Assembly: GCA_004194705.1 (NCBI GenBank)
Contig: SADC01001317.1
Span: 62,001 to 126,000 of the forward strand
DNA from: Ditylenchus dipsaci
Taxonomy: Eukaryota; Nematoda; Chromadorea; Rhabditida; Anguinidae
Direction of reading: 5' to 3'
Length of the DNA: 64,000 bases
Part shown: piece by piece, positions 10,323-22,300 of the stretch
Numbering within the stretch: the first letter of the stretch is position 1
Layout of the letters: each line of letters opens with the position of its first letter
Program-made: the position numbers and the translations under genes
The notes under the pieces: generated by a model
Told to the model about the DNA's origin: nothing
What the model saw: the letters and a program-made list of their open reading frames with translations, nothing else
Databases searched by the model: none

Positions 10323-13300
10323 ATGCTTAAAATCTATTTTACATTGCTAGTATTGCTTCACTTTCAATTAGTATTTAATCAAAAATTAGGCCCTATAGTA
10401 GAACCAACTAGACCAGTGGATTTATGGAATCCTTTTGGAACTACTACTACTAGAAGACCAGGCTTAGTCAGTTTTTGTTTCAACTTTTTTCTAGTAATTT
10501 TTATTAACCTACCGTATAACCTCTATTATTTAGGCCGGCCGGATTATTTTTCAACCCTCTGAAACCGGGAAAATTTAGGTCTATTTCGAGATTTTCGGGT
10601 GTAAACCCAAAAATTAAAAGGTGAATCGGTAGAGCCCGTGGGAGTGAAGAAATGCAATAAACAGCTTTGCAAAATGTTTTCTCTGCCCCGACATACAGAG
10701 CCTCAAAGACGACATGACCATTATAAGAGAAATTAATCGAGGTTTTACGGTATTGTATATTTTAATTGGCACTTATGCTGTTCTCCAAACCCCCTCCCTA
10801 GTTCTAGAATAGGGACCCGAAAACATGTCCTAAACTATTTTTTTTAACTCTTTACTAAGCCTGAATATGATAAACCACCCGAAAGGACCCTAAAATACCC
10901 TAAAAACGATTTACCTTTTGAGAAATTAAAGTCAATTTTTAAAAAAGATCATAATTTTTTGATCAGAAACAACAAACTAAATTGAAATGTTTCCTGTATC
11001 GTATTAAGCAGAAATAAAGTAGTGAAGGACATGTTTTTGACTCACTTTTCGAAAATTAGAGGGAGACCCGACGGCGTGAGTGCCTTCCTATCTTTCGTGC
11101 ATAGCTTCAAATGAAATCTAATAAAATTTTAATTGCAAAAGTTCAAACCTTGAAATGGCAGTGAATAAAAAAAGCTAAGCTATCTACCGGGTATGTCAAG
11201 AAATTTTAGCTTTTTAAAACGGCTTTAATTTTTTTATATAGCGATTTTCGTAATTATGTTTTTGCCAACAAATATTTGTTTGGTTATAAGAAGATTTTTG
11301 CTTTGTACCCCCTGCGGTTTTGGTCCAGGTCTGTGGATGGCCTCTGGATGAGCAAGGGCCAAACCACAGGAGGACCAAGCCAAAATCGTGTTTTTCACAT
11401 TATATACTGAAAAAATACCATCGAAAAAACCAATAGCATATACCATCAGATACCAAAAAATATTGTCGGCAAGAAAAAAATAATGGCGAAAACAGTATTT
11501 CGAAAATCGCGCTAGGAAAAAAGTTACGGCCGTCTTAAAAAACTAGTATTTCGGTTGCAGTTTACAATCCCCCCCACGGGGAGTGATCAGGTGGAGGAGA
11601 TAACCTCATATTCGTGTTTCTCGACCCCAATTTCATGAGAAAGCCGGCTGTTTTTTAATTCTGAGAAAAAAAAATTTTCGAACCACAGGGGGGGGGGGTA
11701 TGATGGTTTTTTAGTCAAAATTTGAAAATTTAATTAGGCGCCTTTTGAATTTTGAAGGGAATAAGGGCTACATTGGGAGGGGAAGAGAATAAAATAGGGT
11801 TGGGTAATTCTCCGGAAAAAGTATTTCTCCGGGTAATTACCCGGGTGATTTCGAGTAATTACCCAAGTAATTACCGAGAAATAAGGCCGGAAAAGTATTT
11901 TTCCGGGTAATTACCTGGGTAATTACCAATCAACCAACCCTAGAATAAAAGGAGGCCACTTTTATGGCAGAACGTCAGAAATTCAAACGTTTGTATTCTT
12001 CGATTGCCTCACCATGTTTTTCAACTGGGCCGTGGCAAAAAGAGACTCTATATGCATTTTATGGTCAAGAGTACTTCCCGGAATCATGTCTAAGGTAAGT
12101 GTGTGCGCGCATCTCTAACTCTCAAGCCCCCTGCGCCCCAGAAAGGGGCTTAGGGCTTGGAGTTGAGATGCGCACACCCACATACCTTAGACACAAATCT
12201 CTCGAAAGTGACTCTGGATGCATGAAAAAGCATGCATACCAGAGTTTATTTATGCGGTAGGCCCAGTATTCAAAACTATTTTCAACATCTTCTTGTTAGT
12301 GGGCCCTCTATGATTAGTGGCCCTTTTGTTCTCTTCCCCTCCCTATACAGCCCTTAATCCGGAACTTGTTTACTTGGGGGCCCTTTTTTGGTCAACCATG
12401 AATAGTGTTTAGACTAAACACTATTCATAGTTGACCAAAAAAGGAGCCCCCAAGTAAACAAGCGCCCTTAATCCCTTTAAAATTCAAAAGGCGCCAATTT
12501 AAATTTTTCAAATTTTGACTAAAAAACCATGATACCCCCTGTGGTTCGAAAATTTTGTTTCTCAGAACCAAAAAACATCCGGCTTTCTCATGAAATCGGG
12601 GTCGAGAAACACGAATTTGATGTTTATCTCCTCCATCCGATCACTCCCCGTGGGGAAGGGGGGGATGGTAAGCTCAAGCCAGTATTTCTTGATACACCTT
12701 GTATATACATATGTGTAAGGCATGTACTAGATATGCACCCAATATGGTTGCAGTATAGAATCCTGCTTCTACGCAGAGTGATCGGATGGAGGAGATAACC
12801 TCATATTCGTGTTTCTCGACCCCGATTTCATGAGAAAGCCGCGTGTTTTTTTCATTCTGAGAAAAAAAAAAAATTTCGAACCACAGGGGTATCATGGTTT
12901 TTTAGTCAGAATTTGAAAAATTTAAATTGGCGCCTTTTGAATTTTGAAGGATTAATTGTTTTTGGTCATTTTTTGGTATTTTACCCCGTTTCACGGATGC
13001 AAAAAGAGCTTCTCTATGTATTTTCGATCATGAGTCTTGCTTGGACTCATGTCTAAGGTATGTGAGTAAGCGCATCTCTAACTCTAAAGCCCCCTGCCCA
13101 GAAAGGGGCTTAGGGCTTGGAGTTGAGATGCGCACACCCACCTTAGACACAAATCTCTCGAAAGTGACTCTGGATGCATAAAAAAGTATGCATACCAGAG
13201 TTTATTTATGCGGTAGACCCCAGTAATCAAAACTATGTTCAACATCTTCTTGTTCGTGGGACCTGAGTGATAAATGGCCTCCTTTTATTCTCTTCCCCTC

Positions 13301-16300
13301 CCTATACAGCCCTTAATCCGGAACTTGTTTACTTGGGGCCCCTTTTTTGGTCAACTATGAATAGTGTTTAGACTAATTTAATACTAATTTCGCCAATTTA
13401 AATTTTTCAAATTTTGACTAAAAAACCATGATAAAAATTTTTTTTCTTCTCAGAATCAAAAAAAACACGAGGCTTTCTCATGAAATCGGGGTCGAGAAAC
13501 ACGGATATGAAGTTATCTCCTCCATCCGATCACTCTGCGTGGAAGCAAGATTTTATACTCAAGCCGGTTCGACCTCGATCGTTATTATCGGTATTTATTT
13601 TCAGTACGGTAATACGTTTTATGAACGTACTAAAAATTTTCGGTCGGTATTTCGATACGGTATTGCCATAAATTTCGGTATACCGAACAAACTTTCGGTA
13701 TACCCAACAAACTTTCGGTATACCGAACAAAATTTCGGTATTTCGTAGAATCGTTCAATCAGAAAATTTCTGGAAGATTTTGAGGATATTTTTTCCGAGA
13801 AAACATTATTGCGGTTGACAATAATAAAAAACTGGAAAAAAATTAGATTTTCTTGTAATAAATAATCCTGATGTCAGGATACCGGGAAAGTCTCTTATAT
13901 AACACAAACTACGATCAATACCTGTAGGCTGATAACTATAGAATTTCTTGTATAAGATACTAGAAATTTTACAGTTATAGACGAATAGCTATCTAATATA
14001 TTGTATATTATGCATAAATTCTACATTTATGGCAATTATTATGGTAATTATTATCCATGGATGTGGCATACGCTGACTCAAGATGAACACCCGCTGATCC
14101 TGATTCAGTTTTCGCCCCATCAATGATTGTATGTCTATAACTGTAGAATTTGTCGTAGATTATAAAAGAAATTCTATCGACGTACAATTTCTATTAATTT
14201 TGAATATTTTTCAAACAAAAAACTAAAAAATTATCAATTTCTTAAGTAATAATGACCCTTAAAAAATACCGAAATTTCCCCGACTTTTGGTATCGGTTTC
14301 GGTATTTTCGAAATCGACCGGTCGGTATTTCGGTACGGTATTTTTGCCCGAAATCGGCTCGGTCGGTACGGTTTTCGGTACGGTATACCATACCGTCATC
14401 ACCTCTACTTTGAATATTATTCAAAAAAATATATAAAAAATTTAAAACTAAATTTGCATAACGTTATTTAAAAAGCAATTCGCAGTATCTGTTTTTCAAC
14501 TTTTAAATTTACAGGATCAACGGAAAAAGGAAATAATAGTGAGACTGTCGATTGGAGATATTGTCGGTCAGAAAATCGTGATTCCTGATCTACCGTGAGC
14601 TTTTGCTGCAGGGTTGCACCGGAAGACGAAAAATATTGGAACGGAAATCGGAATCGGAACTCCGAAAATTTCGGAATCGGAAATCGGAATTCGGAACCCA
14701 AAAAACATCGGAAATCGGAATCGGAAATCGGAACAAAAATGCATTTTTAGTTCGAATCAGGAGAGCCTATGTTGTTCCGAAAATTCCGAAATTTGATTCA
14801 TTTTTTCGAAATTGGAAATCGGGAATCGGAAGCCAAAAAACATCGGAAATCGTAATCGGAAATCGGAACTTCTGGTGCACCCCTGTTTTGCTGCATTCAA
14901 AACACAGTTAAAATTTATTCTTTTTGACATTTGCAGTTGGACAGCCAACCAAGACCCTTTGGAAGCTGTTCCAGACACTCGCTCTCACCAGGAGCCTAAT
15001 CCATTACCTAATAAAAATGACAGTATGTCACTTTTTATCAATAAGCTAAGAAAATATACAAATAAAAAAATATTCAGTTGTTGTGTTCACATTTCTCGGA
15101 GTGCCCTATGCGGAGCCTCCTATATCTCAGCGACGCTTAAAGGTTTTTTTTTGTGTTATCTTATTAACTTATTTTTTTGACGGTCGATCATTGTCAATTG
15201 GGCACTCTTAAACACTAACCTAACCCAGCTGTTGAGCCATAAAAATTTTTATTTTTTTAAGTTCTAAGGAAACTGACCCTGAGATGCTAAATAGACATTT
15301 GGACTAATATTACCTTTGCATTGTCGTTATTTTTCTTTTCTTTACCCACACCGCCACAAGCTCTGAAATCAAAAAGTTTAGAAAACATGTTGAACCCGTC
15401 CCAACATACGCTGGCCTACCTTTGACTTATAAGGAACATATCAAACTATTCGATTCGATTTAAAAATTCTGACAATGCCATCTTGTAGAGCATAGTCGAT
15501 TTACTATTGCCTCCCTCACACTTCACCGAAACACCGGAACAGAACACGTGTTTCGCCGAAACACCGACCGAAACATTCATGTTCTGCCGGAACAAAAATT
15601 TCGGTCGGTGTTTCGGCAAAACATCAACTTGTTTCGGTCAAAGTGTTCTGCCGGAACAGGGGTTCCGGAACAATGAGTTCAGGTGGCTGATTTTCGATCT
15701 TGTGGAGGAACACATTGGCATGCGGTCGCAATAGATGCCAAAAGCGACGAATTCAGGCAAAAAAGGCTTTATTTAGCTAACTGTTAAAGCGGAACGACCA
15801 TCGACAGTAAAGATGATAAAATTTGATAAAAAAAATAGGCAAAGCAAATTAAGCGCCTGTGGTGGGACTCGAACCTATCTTTTATTGACTCCACTGTAGT
15901 ACCATTGAGCTATCGTGGATTTTAGTTATTAGGTATCCGTTCATATAAAAATATCTTCATCCACCCAGCTAACCTAAGCATTGGGTAGCACTTTCACCTG
16001 AGTACCGATACTTAGGCAATGCCCTTGTACTAACGCCTGAGCAGCTTTACATAGATTCAAAACCTGGGTGCATCTGAATACCTTACAGGGTATGAAACTA
16101 ATCCAGAACTTGGATTCCTAAGCAAGTAAAGTCCCTGTCTTCGCATTATCAAGCCGTGTTCAGGACACGATTCTTGATAGGGTACATTGATTTTTATAAC
16201 TTTTAGCTAAATCCAAAATTTCGGATTCTGGAGGTCGATATCCATTTAGGGGAGGTGCTAGATAGTTCCCATAGCCACTGAGGTTTACTGCTCCAACAAA

Positions 16301-19300
16301 CTCTTAATGGTCTTATAAAAACTGGTTTATGACTATTATTCAAGGGAAAAAATGTGTGCTACCACCAGGATTTGAACCTGTAACCTCAAAAATTTAGAGG
16401 GTGAATTTACCGCCGCCCCATTTTTGGTAAGCATTATGACCATATCTATTCGGACGCACACATTACTGCTGAACATATTGCGGTGCACAGATTACTAAGT
16501 AGCGATCAACCCTGGCAGTTGATTACCGGGAAATTAGTTTCCCGAAAAGTCGATTTATGAAGGTAGAAATTCTTTTGAAAGTTAAACATAAACAATATAT
16601 ATTCGACGAGATGAGGTATCTTTACATCTGGTTGAATGGCGCAGTATGTAGTGAGTTTGAGTGTAGGTAATACTCAAGTTCGACCCCCATTCTGTGCTAT
16701 CAATTGTTGCCACTTTTGCTTTGGTACCTCTTGTTGAATTTTTTGACAAATTTTAATTTTGATTTTTTAATTTTGACTTTTTGCGTTGGGGACCAAGACG
16801 AATAAGCTAAAAAAGGTGCCTAAATACCCAAACAGATAAAAATTGGGCATATTTTGACCATAATATGAACATTTATTCGATGTTCCTATTGGTATGTTCC
16901 GCCGGAACAAAAAAACTGTTCCGGTAGACATGTTCTGCCGGAACAGAATTTTGTTTCGCCGAAACATTGACATCGATGTTTCGGTGAAGTGTGGGGGAGG
17001 CATATATGAAATTTTAAAATTTTTGGCGAACAGGCAGAAAAACTCCAACCTGGAGATTTAAAAACATCAAGCCGAAAACTGCCCGCTGGGTTCGAAACTT
17101 TTTTAAACCGTTTGTTGTAAAAAAAAGTGTTGGACTCAGGCGGGAATCAAAATTTTTGGTATGTCACTATATAGTATATATAGCTATATCAAGGTAGGAT
17201 TAAAAAAAAAAGTTTCAAAAATCTACAGGGGGGACCAAGGCAATTTCGGCCTATTTTTACATGTTTCTCGAGTCCCCATTTTCGATTTTTTCTGTCTATT
17301 TGCCAAAAATATTGAAATTTCATGATGCAAATCGACTATGTTCTACAAGATAGCGTTGTGCGAAATTTTTGAATCGAATCATTCAGTTCAATATGTTCCC
17401 TTGTTAGCCTTAAGTACTAATAGTAGTAGTGATTAAGTCTGACTAACCGAAGGATCTCAAATTTTTGTAGAGGCTAATTATTGACGGTCGACTTTATCGT
17501 ATTTTGTCTCATTATGGCTCGTTCATGTACTTCGAGTTCGAGTCTGAGCTCGAAATTGAAGGTGTTCATGTGTATAACTTGGATTCTTTCTTCAGTAAAC
17601 TCCCAAAAAGCAAATTTTAATGGTTTTTGGCCACTCTGGTGTGAGACTCTGAGTGATCCAAGTTAGATAAATGAATAACTTCAAGTCCGATCACGAACTC
17701 GAAGTACGTGAACACCTTCGAGCTCGAGTTCAACTTTGAGTTTGGATTTTCGGCTACATGAACACTTTTGGTCTAAACTCGAAATTGAAGTCGAACTTGA
17801 TTTAGAACTCTAAGTAGGTGAACGAGGCATTAGGTCCCCGTCCATGAGTTTCAAAGTATATATTTCAGAACAAAAAAATAATTTTTCTAGCCCCCTCAAC
17901 TGCTGGTTCAACTGCCGGGAGATTCGCCCTTTATTGTAAGTAAAGATTCGAAACTAAAATCAAACATACAATCTATTTGAAAAATTCTAGGCTTTTGACA
18001 TGCCTCCATCCTGTGCACAAGGCAAACAAATTTCAAAGGATAATTATATTAAAAAAGTATGTCTGCCAATTTTTAGATATTGAGACCCGGCCTACTCTTT
18101 TCGTGAATGAAGTAGGCTTGATCACTATCTTTCACCTGTAGTTAAACAATCTTATTTGTGCAGCCATATGCCTACCGAGTCAGTGAAGACTGCCTGTATC
18201 TGAACGTTTTCACTCCTGATGTAAATTATAATCGAAAAATTATTTTCACTTTTTTTTTATTTTTACAGGCGTCCAAATCATCTGGCAATGTCTACCCTGT
18301 TATGGTACAAATTTTTAAAGTTAGTTAGAAACTAAGATAGAAATAATTGAGGTTTTCAGGTGTTTTTACATGGAGGAAATTTTCAAACCGGGACAGCAAA
18401 TGACTGGCCAGGGTATATTGTTTGATAAATGTTTGTTAATATTTTTATTTTCGTGTAGAGAAAAGAGTTTTTAGTGTATATTTATACATTTTTCGCTAAT
18501 ACCTTATGTTTATTCGAGTCCGAGAAACTTTCAAAGCTTTCAAACTTTCATTGTCTTTGAAATTTATTGTTTACAGTCTAGTCTCGATTTCACGGCATTC
18601 ACTCAAGCTCGTTCCCGCCTAGTGTCTGACACTTTTTTTACCTCGACTTTGGAAGTCTTCTGCCAAATGTGATTTGCCAGCCCGGTCCAAAAAACGCAAA
18701 GATTATGATTTTGCCGGTGGTTTGCGAAAAATGTAATTTTTTGCCGTTAAGATGAGCGGGTCTCGATTTTACGGCACCCTTGAAAAATTGGAAGATAAAA
18801 TTGAGACCCGTGGGTCCTGATGGCGAAAATAATTCATCTTTTAGGAAACGATTAGCAAAATCGGAATCGTTGTAAGTTTTTAGACCAGACTGTCGAATCA
18901 CATTTGGCAAAAGACTTCAAAAGTCAAGGTAAAAATGTGTCACTCTAGGCGAGAACGAACTTAAAGGGTGGCATAAAACCGAGACTTGACTGTAATGGCT
19001 TGATATGCATATGACAAAGTTTTTTTGCAGCTTATTGACTTTTATTTGCACTTTAAAATTGTAAGTTGTTTTTATAAGATGCAGAAAAAAGTCTTTTAGC
19101 TGCAAAAAAAGCTTTGTCCATATGGATAGTCTCCATAAGATTTGAGAACTATCTCTTACTTATAGAAACGTTTACCTGTAGATTTCAGACATGTTCTAGC
19201 ATCCAGAGGTATTTTCTTTGAGTTCAAAAAAATTAGCCTTTTAATTTTAAGGAATTGTTGTGGTTACCGTAAACTACAGACTAGGCCCACTAGGTAGACA

Positions 19301-22300
19301 ATTTTAGTATTCATTTATAAATATTTTGACTAAAGAAATGGTTAAAGGCTTTATGAGGTATTTTTCGAAGCTTTCTTTTCAAACATTTGTTCTAAAATTA
19401 AAATTTTTCAAGTCTGGGAGATCAGGAGACTGGCAATTTCGGCATTCAAGACCAGAGAATGGCTCTATCCTGGTTCTATTGACTTTTTATAAGTTTTTAT
19501 ACTTTTTTTATTGCTTTTTAGGGTTCAACAACACATAGCATCGTTTGGAGGTGACCCACAAGCGGTATTTAATTTAATACTTCAACATCTTTGGGTTTTC
19601 ATAGTCCGTGAATTTCAGGTGACCATAGTTGGACATGACGCTGGAGCTGTGAGTGCTGGCATTCACATGTAATTAATTTTTTACCTGCCTTTTATAATTT
19701 ATTTTGTGCTATTATAGGTTGTCTCCTTATTCACGAAGTAAGTATAACTGCTTTCCTCTTATCCAATTACTCATCTACTGTATTGAATTTTTTGTCATAA
19801 TTTTATTTTGCGCATTTTATTAGATTTTTCATAGTTTAAATTCTCGTTTGCTACAAAAGATTCGTCAATGAAATAAGGATGAAACGAAGAGTTTATATGC
19901 ACATCTTTAAAACAAACAACGGACAAATCACTAATTTAGTGAAAGGATGCGTCCTATGTAAAGTAGGAAGTCAGATCTCAAAGTCCCGTTGCTTCACTCA
20001 TTTTCATTGTTTTTTCGTTCTGTAAAGTCATTTTATCTATTCTCAAGGCTCTGTCCTCCAAAAAGAGAACTTTGCAATAAATGGATAAAAAAAACGAAAA
20101 GTCAAAGTTGGACTGCCGACTACCTACCTCTATTATGGGCTAACCTAACTTAGAAAATTTATGCAAGAAAAAATACCTGTGCATCTTTTGTACCAAAAAA
20201 ACTGCCATATACTAAGAGAAACTAATTTGATGTCAGCTAAATGTATAAAACAAAAAATAATAATATTATTCAGACATGTTTCGAGGAGTAGCAGGTAGGT
20301 TGCGTGATGAAAAATATTGATTCTATGCAAGTTATGTTCAGCGATGTCTGGAGCAGAAGTGTCATATCACTCAATTATTGGCAAACCTGCCTTGGCTTTT
20401 AACAATACAATGAAATTGGGCAGGTAAGCGGGTAGAAAGCTTCGAAAGCTTGCTTTTGCAAAAACAATCTCACGACTTTTTTTTGTTAACTTTAGTAACT
20501 TATAATAATTTACGAAATAAAAGAAAAACCACAAGCAACAAAGTTCTTCTCTGTCCAACAAACTAATTTTGTGTTGAGGTATTTGGGATGTGTGCAGCCC
20601 GTTGCTCAGCATGTTTGGGACTGTAAGTTTTTTGTTGTTAAAAAACAAAAAAGTATTACTCATTACTGTATTTAAAAAATTCGAAGCTCGGTCAGTCAAA
20701 AAATACAAAAATTTTAATTTCGACGAATGTTTTTGCGACTGGCATAGACCAAGCACATTTTTATGATACCTTTTCAATATGGCGCCATTATATATCGTGA
20801 ACTTTAGTTTTCGAATCACCGTATTTCCTCTAATAAGGCCTCATACTTTAATAAGCCGTTAATAAAGTATCCGGTGCCCTTGGAAAATTGCCGCTAGCGC
20901 CGGCGCTATAGTAGCGGCGCCGAGGTGTATAATATGTCTTTGACGTAAAAATTTTTGCTTGTTGCCGCCAGGATCTAAGTTTGATGCTGCCAACACCAAA
21001 AGACATGCTGTTAAAACTTCAACATGTCACAAATATTTTACAAATCAAGTACTGCGGCTGGTACCAGACGCAGGTATAAAAGGGTGCCGGCGCCCGAAAG
21101 TGATAAAAAATTTCTAGCGCCGGCGCCCGTGCAGGTTTGCTTATATCTCAGCCATTAGAAAATGTTTTGCAAAATTGTTCAATGCGCTTTTTAAGCTGGA
21201 GCGAGTTCTACCGATTCCGCTTTTTCGATTCTGGGTAAGCACCCATTGAATTCAAAATTTTCTAATTTTCTGGTAGTTCGAAAAATAAGGCCCCATGGGG
21301 ATAACACAAAATCGGAAAATTTTGAGGTCGATCTTAAATTTTTTTGGTGCTCAACTAAAATTCAAAAAGTGAAATCGGTAGAGCTCGTGAGAGTTAAAAA
21401 ACGCAATAAACAGATTTGCAAAATATTTTTTGTGAGTCCTTAAAGTCGACTTTTATGTCAGAGAAATCTGCTTGTAGTTGTTTAAAATAAAGTACACACA
21501 AAAATTCCAGGTATATTGACACGATCCACAAATGATGTAAAAAATAATATGTTGCTTATATTTTCAAATCTACAAACATTTTGTAGATCATTCAAGCGGT
21601 TTCACCGACCAGCGTTCCAGCCATACCAGTAGGCTTAGGACTAAACTTGGACATCCAATGTCATCTTTACTGTTTTCAGATAGAATACAACAGGTACCTG
21701 TTCATGCCAACTGTAGATGGTCGAGAACTAACCTCGCACCCCCTTTGGTTGCTCAACAATGCGCCAACAGGACTGGCTAATATACCTTCTTCGGTGCCCT
21801 ACCTCACAGGATTAAATCAAGAGGTGAGACTATAAAAAAAAGTTAGTGAGTGTCTAAATGAATGGTTTAGGATGGAGTAGAAGTGATTTTGGAAGATAGA
21901 ACATTAGGTATATTACTACTTTCACAATTACTTTTTTTAATGATTTTTACGTTTGAGGAGAGTTTACCGATTTTCTGCAAGTGACCCATAGCTACATGCA
22001 CAGTTTTATTGTGGAATATGCATGTGAGTTATATCATTCTGTTGAAGCAATATTATCAAAAGGATGGGAAAAGTTATTTTTGCGCCGTCTTTTTCAAAAA
22101 TTTGGTGTCATTAGAACCGGCTTGAATTGCGCTTTCTTTTGAGGTATTGAACTGCTGATAATTCTTGTAATAAGTCCAGAACATCTTCTTTTTGAAAAAA
22201 ATGTTTGTAATTTCCAATGGTAATTTCCAAATCGCAAATTTTTGTAAAAAGTGCCAATTTCTCCGTTTTTCATTGACTCCCGACCTGATTTTCATTTCAG

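Larger units (their letters stand above)
15420..17405. repeat. Large composite inverted repeat carrying tRNA-like modules
   Basis: Outer arms: GAACATAT...TTCGATT...CATCTTGTAGAGCATAGTCGA at 15430-15507 and its diverged complement at 17320-17400. Inner arms: GCCTCCCTCACACTTCACCG at 15509-15530 and its complement ending near 17001, both followed by TGTTCTGCCGGAACA/GTTTCGGCG palindromic units. Between the inner arms are three tRNA-like segments. It lies in intron 4 of the adhesion-protein gene. Confidence 0.7.

Noticed and set aside
14603..14911. 102-codon frame rich in RNRKSE
   Set aside because: It is the translated GGAATCGGAAATCGG array of the hAT MITE.
15361..15463. Frame KFRKHVEPVPTYAGLPLTYK as an exon of the adhesion gene
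   Set aside because: It superficially resembles the EPWTG region, but exon 4 joins exon 5 (17891-17935, PPQLLVQLPGDSPF) in phase with better family match, leaving no place for it.
15859..15919. Functional tRNA gene on the minus strand
   Set aside because: A and B boxes are visible, but the acceptor, D and anticodon stems do not pair as needed.
20367..20819. 150-codon frame on the minus strand
   Set aside because: It overlaps exons 18-19 of the adhesion gene in antisense and has no recognisable domain or start context.
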